Assembly (NCBI GenBank): GCA_025966225.1
Contig: JAOPVI010000086.1
Location: forward strand, 33,772-97,771
DNA length: 64,000 nucleotides
Source of the DNA: Mycobacterium sp.
GTDB lineage: Bacteria; Actinomycetota; Actinomycetes; Mycobacteriales; Mycobacteriaceae
Reading direction: 5' to 3'
Shown here: positions 54,051 through 62,789 of the stretch, piece by piece
How positions within the stretch are numbered: the first letter of the stretch is position 1
How the letters are laid out: each line of letters begins with the position of its first letter
The notes under the pieces: generated by a model
The model's database searches: none
Told to the model about the DNA's origin: nothing
What the model saw: the letters and a program-made list of their open reading frames with translations, nothing else
Position numbers and translations under genes: made by a program

Positions 54051-55412
54051 ATGGAATTGATCTCGCCAACCGACTCGTTGTTCCTCGTCGGCGAATCCCG
54101 CGAGCACCCCATGCACGTCGGCGGACTGTCGCTGTATCAACCGCCAGAGGGTGCGGGCCCCGACTTCGTGCGCGACATCTACGAGGACATCTCGAAGCGC
54201 GACGACTTCCAGCCGACCTTCCGCAAGCACCCAGCGCGCATGCTGGGTGGCATCCCGCCCGTGGCGTGGACCTACGACGACGACGTCGACATCGACTATC
54301 ACCTGCGCCGGTCGGCGCTGCCTCGTCCTGGCCGGGTGCGTGACCTGCTCGAGCTCACGTCACGGCTGCACGGCACGCTGCTCGACCGGCACCGCCCGCT
54401 ATGGGAGGCAAACCTGATCGAGGGCCTCAACGATGGCCGCTTCGCCGTGTACGTGAAGTTCCAGCACTCGCTCATCGACGGGGTATCCGCCCAACGGTTG
54501 CTGATGCGCGCGATGACGTCCGACCCCGACGACCTCGAGTTGCGGGTGCCTTGGACATTGGGGCCGAGGAAGCGATCCAAGGCACCGGAACCACGCTCGG
54601 CGCTGCGGTCGCTCGCCGACACCGCGGGAGCGATTGCCGGACTTGCCCCATCGGGGCTGGCCGTGGCTAGGGCGGCGCTCTTCGAACAGCACCTCACCCT
54701 GCCGTTCCGGGCGCCGAAGACGATGTTCAACGTGAACATCGGCGGAGCCCGCCGCGTCGCGGCGCAGTCGTGGCCGCTCGCGCGCATCCGGGCCATCAAG
54801 GACGCCGCGGGGGTGACGGTCAACGACGTCGTCCTGGCCATGTGCGCAGGCGCGTTGCGCGGGTACCTCGCCGAGCATGATGCACTGCCCGACGCCCCGC
54901 TGATCGCGATGGTGCCGCTGAGCCTGCGCTCCAAGGACGATCAGGATGCGGGCGGCAACATGGTCGGCACCATCCTGTGCAACCTCGCCACCGACATCGA
55001 CGATGCGGCCAAGCGGCTCGAGTCGATCAGCACGTCGATGAGCGAGAACAAGCAGGTGTTCGCCGAACTTCCGAAGACGCAGGCACTCGCACTGTCGGCG
55101 TTCCTCATGTCCGGCATCGCAATGGGTCTGCTGCCCGGGTTCGTGTCGAACGCGCCGCCGCCGTTCAACATCGTCATCTCGAACGTGCCCGGTGTCCGGG
55201 AACCGATGTATTGGGGTGGCGCCAGGCTCGACGGCAACTACCCGTTCTCGATCCCGCTCGACGGCCAGGCGCTCAACATCACAATCACCAACAACGCCGA
55301 CAACCTCGACTTCGGCATCGTCGGGGGCCGGCGCGAAGTGCCTCACATGCAGCGGCTGCTGCTCCACCTCGAGGACTCCCTGGCCGACCTGGAACGCGCC
55401 GTCGGGGTCTAA
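54051..55412 (+). CDS. WS/DGAT family O-acyltransferase
   Basis: LISPTDSLFLVGESREHPMHVGGL; VKFQHSLIDGVSAQRL; VNDVVLAMCAGALRGYL; NIVISNVPG. Confidence 0.93.
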   Translation: MELISPTDSLFLVGESREHPMHVGGLSLYQPPEGAGPDFVRDIYEDISKRDDFQPTFRKHPARMLGGIPPVAWTYDDDVDIDYHLRRSALPRPGRVRDLLELTSRLHGTLLDRHRPLWEANLIEGLNDGRFAVYVKFQHSLIDGVSAQRLLMRAMTSDPDDLELRVPWTLGPRKRSKAPEPRSALRSLADTAGAIAGLAPSGLAVARAALFEQHLTLPFRAPKTMFNVNIGGARRVAAQSWPLARIRAIKDAAGVTVNDVVLAMCAGALRGYLAEHDALPDAPLIAMVPLSLRSKDDQDAGGNMVGTILCNLATDIDDAAKRLESISTSMSENKQVFAELPKTQALALSAFLMSGIAMGLLPGFVSNAPPPFNIVISNVPGVREPMYWGGARLDGNYPFSIPLDGQALNITITNNADNLDFGIVGGRREVPHMQRLLLHLEDSLADLERAVGV

Positions 55413-55486
55413 CGCTTCCGCTCTCGCAGCTTCACCGAACGTGCGGCGAGGTTGTCCTCAGCTCTGGTGTGGCTAGCCTTGCCTCG

Positions 55487-56362
55487 ATGACTTTCGCGCG
55501 CGCCACCGTGATCGATGCGTCGGACTTGAGCGCTCGAATGCGCCGGATCGTGCTCGACGTGCCAAACCTCACCCGACTCGGACTTCCGACGGCGGCCGAC
55601 GCGGCGGTGGGCATCTACGTCCCTGCCGCAGGTCGACATGGCGTACCGGACATGCAGTGCGTCGACGGGGTGTGGGACTACCACGACCCCGAGTCGGCGC
55701 CGGAGGGCCGCAACTACTCGATTCGCTTCCACGACTCGGACGCCAAACGACTCACCGTCGACGTCGTCCTGCATGCCAGCGGGCCGGGCACCGAGTGGGC
55801 GCGACGAGCCGCCCCCGGCGACGCTGTCGGACTGAGCCACGCGCGTTCGTGGTACCTGCCCGAGCCCACTGCGGACTGGCAGCTGCTGGTGGCCGATCTG
55901 GCCGGCCTGCCCGCGATGGCCCGGATCATCTCCGAGTCCTCGAGCCGGACGGACATCTTCGCGATCGCCGAAGTCCGCGAGCACACCGAACTCGACTATT
56001 TGCCAGCGCCTCCGAACCTCACGCTGGTACCCGCCGTGGGCAGTGGCAACGGCCGACCGGGCAGCAGGTTGGCCGAACTTGTTGCGCAACAGTCCCTTCC
56101 GCCGGGACGGGGCTACTGCTGGTTCGCGGGCGAGGCGACGGAATCCCGTGCGGTGCGCAAACACTTCCGCGCGTTGGGTTGGGCAGGCGAACAATTCGAC
56201 GTCGTCGGGTACTGGCGCCACGACTCGGAGGCCTGGGACCGACGGTTCGCCGAGGTCGCCGACGAGGTCGTCGGGGTGTACGAGCAGGCGCTCGCCGACG
56301 GCAAGGGAGACAAGATCGCCTCCGAGGAGTTCGACGAGGCGCTCGAGTGGGTCGGACTCTAG
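55487..56362 (+). CDS. Siderophore-interacting protein (FAD-binding ferric reductase-like)
   Basis: RNYSIRFHDSDAKRLTVDVVLHASGPGTEWARRAAPGDAVGL; YCWFAGEATESRAVRKHFR. Confidence 0.9.
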   Translation: MTFARATVIDASDLSARMRRIVLDVPNLTRLGLPTAADAAVGIYVPAAGRHGVPDMQCVDGVWDYHDPESAPEGRNYSIRFHDSDAKRLTVDVVLHASGPGTEWARRAAPGDAVGLSHARSWYLPEPTADWQLLVADLAGLPAMARIISESSSRTDIFAIAEVREHTELDYLPAPPNLTLVPAVGSGNGRPGSRLAELVAQQSLPPGRGYCWFAGEATESRAVRKHFRALGWAGEQFDVVGYWRHDSEAWDRRFAEVADEVVGVYEQALADGKGDKIASEEFDEALEWVGL

Positions 56363-56370
56363 CGCCTGAC

Positions 56371-56433
56371 GAAGTGGCCCAGTGAATGGACGTCTGATTG
56401 GCATATATGCCTAGGCCATTACGGTCGTAGCGT
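56371..56433 (+). promoter_or_regulatory. Candidate MocR operator/promoter copy A (upstream of AhpD-like/MFS/HAD genes)
   Basis: GAAGTGGCCCA...GGCATATATGCC...GCCATTA-N4-CGTAGCGT; the same blocks at the same spacing recur at 60387-60449. Confidence 0.65.
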
Positions 56434-56440
56434 TGCTGGA

Positions 56441-56920
56441 ATGACAACCAATACAGCAGTAGAAGAAACCCCGCGCCTGGACTGGGCAACGCTGGCGCCC
56501 GAGGCCTACAAGGCGATGATCCGGTTGGACACGGTCGCGAAGCTGGGGGTCGAACCGACCTTGCTCAATCTGGTCAAGATCCGCGCCTCCCAGCTCAACC
56601 ACTGCGCCTTCTGCCTCGACATGCACAGCAAGGACGCGCTGGCAGCAGGCGAATCCGCCGAGCGCATCATCCAACTCGACGCGTGGAACGAGTCGAAGCA
56701 CTTCTACACCTCCAGGGAGCTCGCCGCGATCGCGCTGACCGAGGCGATCACCGTGCTCACAGATGGATTCGTTCCGGACGAGGTTTTTGCGAAGGCCACC
56801 AACGAGTTCGACGACACCGAATTGGCCCACCTCATTGCCGCGATCACGGCGATCAACGCGTGGAACCGCTTTGGGGTGTCCACCCGGATGGTTCCCGGTC
56901 ACCACACGCCGAATGCGTAA
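56441..56920 (+). CDS. AhpD/carboxymuconolactone decarboxylase family protein
   Basis: KIRASQLNHCAFCLDMHSKDALAAGES (CxxC...H core). Confidence 0.93.
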   Translation: MTTNTAVEETPRLDWATLAPEAYKAMIRLDTVAKLGVEPTLLNLVKIRASQLNHCAFCLDMHSKDALAAGESAERIIQLDAWNESKHFYTSRELAAIALTEAITVLTDGFVPDEVFAKATNEFDDTELAHLIAAITAINAWNRFGVSTRMVPGHHTPNA

Positions 56921-58109
56921 GTCCGCTGGACTGGCGTTGACGGGGGAAGCGATCGCGTTCACGAGTTTGTACGCGGCGGCGGGGGCGCTGATGCCGCTGC
57001 TCGTCGTCTATCAGGAGCAGTGGCAGTTCCCTCCGATGCTGCTCACGCTGGCGTTCGCCGTGTTCGCGGTCGGCTTCCTCGCCGCCGTGCTGACGGCGGG
57101 CTCGCTCTCCGACCACGTCGGCCGGCGGCCAGTCCTGGTGGGCGCATTGATCATTCAATTGATCTCGAACGTCATGTTCCTCGTCGCCCCCGATGTCGAA
57201 TGGGTGATCGCAGGCCGCATCGTGCAAGGCCTTGCCACCGGCGCAGCCACGACGGCCTTCACCGCAGCCCTCGTCGAACTCGCGCCGCCGAATCGGAAGG
57301 GGTTGGGCGCGGTGCTCGGAAGCGTCGGGCTGACCGGTGGACTCGCCGTCGGCTCGTTACTGGCGGGCCTCGCGATCCAGTTCACGACTGCGTCAAATGC
57401 CATCGTCTTCACGGTGCTCACCGTCGTCACGATGCTTGGAATCGTCGCCGTCGCCCTGGCTCCGGAGACGGTGACCCGCGCCCCGGGCGCGCTGCGCTCG
57501 CTGATCCCGCGGGTGGCGGTCCCCCCAACTGCCCGAAGGGAATTCGCCGCCGCGGCGCCCGTGATCGCTGCGGTGTGGATGGTCTCCGGGCTCTCCGGCG
57601 GGCTGGCCCCGAGCATGGTCCACAGCGTCTTCGGAGTGAACAGCGGCCTACTCAGCGGCCTGTCCGGGTTCGGCTCGCCTGCGATGTCAGCCGTCAGCGG
57701 ACTGGCGTTCGCCCGACTGGATCCCCGCCGGGCGATGACCATCGGCATCTTTGCGTCGATCGGCGGGGCCATCGGCATCGTCAGCGGGATCCTTGGCGGG
57801 AGCCTTGCCATCATGCTCATCGGACAGGCGATCGCCGGTGCCGGCTTCGGCGCGTCATTCACGGCATCCTTGCAGCTGATCGTCCCGCTCGCGGCCGCGC
57901 ATCAGCGGGCGGCGGTCGTCGCGAGCGTCTACCTCGTCTCCTACCTCGCGTTCGGCGTGCCGATCGTCGTCGCAGGACAACTCGTCGAGCCCGTAGGGTT
58001 GGTGCCGACGGTGTTCTGGTACACCGTGACAACGGTGGTGTTGGCGCTCATCGGCCTCAGGGTGCAGCCAGCCCTTGGAGGGAGGACCAGGCATGAGCAC
58101 ACCGGCTGA
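56913..58109 (+). CDS. MFS transporter
   Basis: 12-TM profile; SDHVGRRPVLVGALI motif A; overlaps the AhpD-like stop by 8 nt. Confidence 0.92.
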   Translation: MRKSAGLALTGEAIAFTSLYAAAGALMPLLVVYQEQWQFPPMLLTLAFAVFAVGFLAAVLTAGSLSDHVGRRPVLVGALIIQLISNVMFLVAPDVEWVIAGRIVQGLATGAATTAFTAALVELAPPNRKGLGAVLGSVGLTGGLAVGSLLAGLAIQFTTASNAIVFTVLTVVTMLGIVAVALAPETVTRAPGALRSLIPRVAVPPTARREFAAAAPVIAAVWMVSGLSGGLAPSMVHSVFGVNSGLLSGLSGFGSPAMSAVSGLAFARLDPRRAMTIGIFASIGGAIGIVSGILGGSLAIMLIGQAIAGAGFGASFTASLQLIVPLAAAHQRAAVVASVYLVSYLAFGVPIVVAGQLVEPVGLVPTVFWYTVTTVVLALIGLRVQPALGGRTRHEHTG

Positions 58110-58914
58110 AACCGGCCATGGCCCTTGGCTTGTCACCCTGGACGTCGACGGCACCGTGCTGCGGAGCGACGAGACCGCCAGCGCCGAGGTGATCGAGCAG
58201 GTTCGCCGCCTCAGTGCCGCAGGTCATCAGGTCATGCTTGCCACCGGTCGCTGCCCGGCGACCACGGTTCCGGTGGTCGAGTACCTGGGCATCACGCCGC
58301 AGTTCCTGGTGTGCTCCAACGGCGCCATCGTCATGCGCCGCGACCCCAACGCACCCGGTGGCTACCGACGGGAGTGGGCGGAGTGCTTCGACCCGACCGA
58401 TGCGCTCAAGACGATCAGCGGGCATCTCCCGAAGGCCCGCTTCGCGGTCGAGGACGCATGCGGGCACTACCGGTACACCGAACCGTTCTCCAACGCCACC
58501 ATCGGGGCAGGCGCCAAGCAGGTGACGTTCGACGAGTTGCTACATCACCAGGCCACTCGCGTCGTCGTGGTCTCCCCCGATCACGACATGGTGGACTTTC
58601 TCGCCGTGGTCGAGCGAATGGGCCTGCACCGGGTGAGTTACTTCATCGGCTGGACGGCCTGGCTCGACATCGCCGCCGAGGGCGTCAACAAGGCCACGGC
58701 GATGGAACGCGTACGCATCGAGCTCGGCATCCCGCGGGAGCGGGTGCTGGCCGTGGCCGACGGGCGCAACGACATCGAGCTACTCACGTGGGCCGCCGAA
58801 CGTGGGCGCGGCGTCGCAATGGGCCACTCGCCCGCCGACCTGCTCGCCGTCGCCAATGAAGTCACCGGCACCATCTCCGAGGACGGGCTAGCCGAGGCCT
58901 TGGCCACCCTGTGA
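58093..58914 (+). CDS. Cof-type HAD-IIB hydrolase
   Basis: LDVDGTVLRSDETASAEV; NGAIVMRRD; VLAVADGRNDIELLTWAAERGRGVAMGHSP. Confidence 0.92.
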   Translation: MSTPAETGHGPWLVTLDVDGTVLRSDETASAEVIEQVRRLSAAGHQVMLATGRCPATTVPVVEYLGITPQFLVCSNGAIVMRRDPNAPGGYRREWAECFDPTDALKTISGHLPKARFAVEDACGHYRYTEPFSNATIGAGAKQVTFDELLHHQATRVVVVSPDHDMVDFLAVVERMGLHRVSYFIGWTAWLDIAAEGVNKATAMERVRIELGIPRERVLAVADGRNDIELLTWAAERGRGVAMGHSPADLLAVANEVTGTISEDGLAEALATL

Positions 58915-58972
58915 CGCCGACGCCCGACTTCGCCCATGCCGGTGAGGCCTCCACCCGCCTCCGCCGACCGAG

Positions 58973-60409
58973 TTACGGCAGCACGCTGCACAGCGCGTCC
59001 AGCGCGCCCGGCCACGCGCTGTCGGATGGTCCCGCGTAGCCGATCACCAGCGCGTCGCGCTCCGGCTCCTCGACTCCGGAGCCGGCCTCCTGGTAGCGGT
59101 ACTCCGCCAACCCGCTGACGGCCAGCCCATGGCGGGCCGCCGCCTCGACCACGGAACGCTCTGTCCCGCGCGGCAGTTCGAGCACCGCCTGCAGGCCGGC
59201 GTCCATACCGGTCACCCGTATGCCGGGGGCCTGCTGCGCCAGAGTGGCGACCAATTGGTCGCGACGGCGCCGGTATTGGAGCCGCATTGAGCGCACATGA
59301 CGGTCGTACGAGCCAGACTCGATGAACTCCGCGAGGGTCAACTGCTCCAGCGCGCTCGGCCAGTCGACGGCCCCCTTGGCAACGACGACGTCGGCGACCA
59401 GTTCCTCGGGCACCACCATCCATGCGAGCCGAAGGCCCGGGGCCAGCGACTTGCTCGCCGAACCGAAGTACACCACCCGCTCGGGGTCGAGCCCCTGCAG
59501 TGCACCTACTGGCTGACGGTCGTATCTGAATTCGCCGTCGTAGTCGTCCTCGAGGATCAACCCGCCGCTGGCACGCGCCCAGTCGACTGCCGTCGCACGT
59601 CGGTCCGGGCGCAACTCGACTCCAGTCGGATACTGATGCGCAGGCGTCAGCAGGACCGCCCCGACGCCGGGCAGGCTCGCCAAATCGTCTGTGCACGCAC
59701 CACGCTCGTCCACGCAGAGCGATGGGATGCGCAGCCCGGCACCCTCCAGCAGGTCGCGGTAGACGTCGAATCCGTACGACTCGACGGCCACCGCCGGGAC
59801 CCGGCGGGCCTTGAGCACGTGCGCTGTCAGCATCAAGCCGTGGTGGAAACCGGAGCAGACGACGACCCGCTCCGGCTGGGCGTACACCCCTCGGGCCCGC
59901 GCCAGATAATCCGCCAGCGCGGTGCGCAACTCGATCCGGCCCGCTGGGTCGCCGTACCCGAAGGCATCGTGCGGCGCGGCACTCAGAGCCCGACGGGCCG
60001 CGGCGAGCCACTGCGCACGCGGAAACTCGGCGAGCTTCGGTGAGCCGGGCATCAGGCCGTGCGTGGGCCGCTGCCGGGTCGGCCTGGCGCCGCCCGTCGC
60101 CGCGGTAGTCGTGCGCGGCTCGGCCCGCCTGGCCACCCTGGTTCCCGAGCCCTGTTTGGCGGTGAGCCAGCCCTCCGCGATCAGTTCGGCGTACGAGTCG
60201 GCGACGGTATTGCGGGCCACGCCGAGGTCGGCGGCAAGCGAGCGCGACGACGGCAGCCGCGTGCCGGGGGTCAGCCGGCCACTGCGCACGGCCTCGCGCA
60301 GGGCATCCATGAGCCCGGCCCGCAACCCCGATCCGGTGAGGTCCAGATGCATGTCGGCGCCCAATACCGCAGCTGACCCGCGACGCGAAGTGGCCCATGA
60401 ATCGGTCAT
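58973..60409 (-). CDS. MocR/PdxR-type regulator (GntR HTH fused to PLP aminotransferase domain)
   Basis: GntR wHTH (LTPGTRLPSSRSLAADLGVARNTVADSYAELIAEGWL); PLP lysine motif GSASKSLAPGLRLAW. Confidence 0.94.
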   Translation of the reverse strand: MTDSWATSRRGSAAVLGADMHLDLTGSGLRAGLMDALREAVRSGRLTPGTRLPSSRSLAADLGVARNTVADSYAELIAEGWLTAKQGSGTRVARRAEPRTTTAATGGARPTRQRPTHGLMPGSPKLAEFPRAQWLAAARRALSAAPHDAFGYGDPAGRIELRTALADYLARARGVYAQPERVVVCSGFHHGLMLTAHVLKARRVPAVAVESYGFDVYRDLLEGAGLRIPSLCVDERGACTDDLASLPGVGAVLLTPAHQYPTGVELRPDRRATAVDWARASGGLILEDDYDGEFRYDRQPVGALQGLDPERVVYFGSASKSLAPGLRLAWMVVPEELVADVVVAKGAVDWPSALEQLTLAEFIESGSYDRHVRSMRLQYRRRRDQLVATLAQQAPGIRVTGMDAGLQAVLELPRGTERSVVEAAARHGLAVSGLAEYRYQEAGSGVEEPERDALVIGYAGPSDSAWPGALDALCSVLP

Positions 60410-60449
60410 GAAAATGGACCATAGCCCTATGCCATTAACCGCGTAGCGT
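60387..60449. promoter_or_regulatory. Candidate MocR operator/promoter copy B (at the MocR gene start)
   Basis: GAAGTGGCCCA...ATGGACCATAGCCCTATGCCATTA-N4-CGTAGCGT; collinear with 56371-56433. Confidence 0.65.
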
Positions 60450-60525
60450 CGGGGTTGAAAGTGAAACAGTCCAGTTCAGGACTCGACATGCCATTTCCGC
60501 TCGGCGGCCACTGAACTACGCGGCA

Positions 60526-61185
60526 CTACGCGGCGGAAAGATAGCTCTCCCACGCGTCGATCGACGTGAGGAGCGTCGGGTCGGCATCGTCGCCCCACAA
60601 CTCGACTCCAGTGAACCGCACGGTGTACAACCACTGCGGGGCCTCGCCGAGTCCGGCTGCATGCGCATCGGGGAATACGTGGACGCCGTGCACCGACTCG
60701 ACCTCGCCGAGCTTGCCGCGGGCGTAGCGCGGCAGCCGAGTATGGCCGTGCGGGTGGATGTTTCGGGTGACGACGCGGTCCCCGACCGCGAAGCGCGCAG
60801 GCGTCAGCGTCGGGCGCTCACTCGGCGTACCCGCCTGGGTGGACGGCCAGACCCGCTCGGGCGTCAACACGCGCTTGACCGGCAATGCAGGTGTGACGGC
60901 GCGCCCGGCCGCCAGGTCCTCGTCGGTGACCAGGCCGCTCTTCAGTAGGAGCGCCTCGAGGCCACGCATCCAGATCTCGAAGTAGCTCGAGGACAGGTAC
61001 ACCGCGGGTGGCAGGGACTCGCGAGCGCTGCGGCCCATGTCCAGGTTCCAGAGGCCGGTCGCGCTCGCGGCGAGGCTCACGCCGAAGGATCTGCGCTCCC
61101 ACTCAGCATGGAACGTCGGCTCGTCGGCCTCGGTCACCACGGGACCGAAGTTCATCATCCCGCCCATGTCGTGCACGCCGTCCAC
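60526..61185 (-). CDS. Nitrile hydratase beta subunit
   Basis: MGGMMNFGPVVTEADEPTFHAEWERRSFGVSLA; VGDRVVTRNIHPHGHTRLPRYARGKLGEVESVHGVHVFPDAHA; GTG 61185. Confidence 0.93.
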   Translation of the reverse strand: MDGVHDMGGMMNFGPVVTEADEPTFHAEWERRSFGVSLAASATGLWNLDMGRSARESLPPAVYLSSSYFEIWMRGLEALLLKSGLVTDEDLAAGRAVTPALPVKRVLTPERVWPSTQAGTPSERPTLTPARFAVGDRVVTRNIHPHGHTRLPRYARGKLGEVESVHGVHVFPDAHAAGLGEAPQWLYTVRFTGVELWGDDADPTLLTSIDAWESYLSAA

Positions 61186-61796
61186 TAGCGGGTCACCTTG
61201 TCGGGGTCGAGCGCCAACCCGGTGCCGATCATCGAGTCGCGCGTGACGAGGGACGCAAGTTCGTCCGCACTCCAACCGTCAGTCCCGTTGGGCCGCATCG
61301 GAATGACGAGGTGACGTAGCTCGGCAGTGGAATCCCACACCCGGATGCGAGTGGTCTCCGGCAGTGTCACCCCGAAGTCCGCGAGCACGCTGCGCGGTTC
61401 CATCACCGCGCGCGACCGATACGGCGCCGACTTGTACCAAACCGGCGGCAGTCCGAGCAGCGGCCACGGGTAGCAGGAGCACAAGGTGCAGACCACCATG
61501 TTGTGTTCTTCCGGCGTGTTCTCGGCCACGTTCAGGTGTTCACCCTGACGGCCGCCGAAGCCCATGTCGGCAACCGCGGTGGTCGCGTCTTCGCGCAGGG
61601 CTTGGGCGAAGCCCTCGTCGGCCCATGCCTTGGCGACCACCTTCGCCCCGTTGCGTGGCCCGATCCGCGTCTCGTATGTCTCGACGATCGCATCGACGGC
61701 GGCTGGATCGATGTACCCCTTCTCAGTGAGGATCGATTCCAGGGTCCGCATCCGCACCTCGACGTCGGACAGTTCGCTGTGACCACTGTCGGTCAT
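61185..61796 (-). CDS. Nitrile hydratase alpha subunit (cobalt-type motif)
   Basis: [41 protein letters not shown] metal site. Confidence 0.95.
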   Translation of the reverse strand: MTDSGHSELSDVEVRMRTLESILTEKGYIDPAAVDAIVETYETRIGPRNGAKVVAKAWADEGFAQALREDATTAVADMGFGGRQGEHLNVAENTPEEHNMVVCTLCSCYPWPLLGLPPVWYKSAPYRSRAVMEPRSVLADFGVTLPETTRIRVWDSTAELRHLVIPMRPNGTDGWSADELASLVTRDSMIGTGLALDPDKVTR

Positions 61797-61913
61797 GGGC
61801 TCACGATAGCTACCCGCTGACGTGTAGATGCTCCCTTTCCTCGAGCCCGATTCCGGCCGTCCCTCCCGTGATCAACGCGGTGGGACCGGTGAGTTCCGTG
61901 CCGAGGTCCCGGG

Positions 61914-62690
61914 TCACCGCGCTCCGCTGGTCACGTGCGAGGCGAGCCAGTCGGCGAACCGGGTCGGGAAGACGGTGGCGCCGTCGGCGGGAACGATGCT
62001 GTGATCGTCGATCACCTCACCGAAGTAGGGGGCTTGCGAATCGGCCACCACCTGGCGTTGGTCGCCCTGGGCAGCGAGGCCCGTGCGAATGAAGTCGTCC
62101 ATCCCGATCTTCTCGGGCCCCGCAATCTCGGTGATCCCGTTGACTGGAGCACCGGTCACCGCGCGGGTGACGGCGGATGCGACGTCTTCAGCGGCCATGG
62201 GCTGCATGAGCGCGTGCGGCAGTCGCACGACGTTTCCGTCCGTCGCCGAGTCGGCGATCTGCGTGACGAACTCGTAGAACTGCGTCGCCCGCACGATCGA
62301 ATACGCGGCGCCGGACTCCTTGATCAGCTTTTCCTGGGCATCCTTGGCGCGGAGGTAGCCGCTGTTGGGATTGCGGTCGGAACCCACGACGGAGAGCGCG
62401 ACGTGGTGCGCGACGCCGGTCGCCCGTTCGGCCGCCAGCAGATTGCCGGTCGACGTGGTGAAGAAGTGCATCACGTCGTCGTCGGCGAACGACGGTGAGT
62501 TCGACACGTCGACGACCACCTGTGCGCCTGCCAGCACCTCGGTAACCCCCTCCCCGGTCAGGGTGTTGACCCCCGATCGCGGAGCCGCGGCGATCGCCTC
62601 GTGCCCCAATTCGGTGAGGTTGGCGACGACCTTCGAACCGATGAGTCCGGTACCACCGATGACTACGACTTTGAGGGCTTTGAGCGTCAT
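61914..62690 (-). CDS. NAD(P)-binding atypical SDR (NmrA-like)
   Basis: KVVVIGGTGLIGSKVVANLTELGHEAIAAAPRSGVNTLTGEGV. Confidence 0.9.
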   Translation of the reverse strand: MTLKALKVVVIGGTGLIGSKVVANLTELGHEAIAAAPRSGVNTLTGEGVTEVLAGAQVVVDVSNSPSFADDDVMHFFTTSTGNLLAAERATGVAHHVALSVVGSDRNPNSGYLRAKDAQEKLIKESGAAYSIVRATQFYEFVTQIADSATDGNVVRLPHALMQPMAAEDVASAVTRAVTGAPVNGITEIAGPEKIGMDDFIRTGLAAQGDQRQVVADSQAPYFGEVIDDHSIVPADGATVFPTRFADWLASHVTSGAR

Positions 62691-62789
62691 GACTTGCCTT
62701 TCAGGTGCGATTGACTGATGCCTTCAGCCTCGCGCCGACGGGCGTCCGTCGAACCCTGGGAAGTCCGTGGTCCTATCCGCCTGGTGGCC

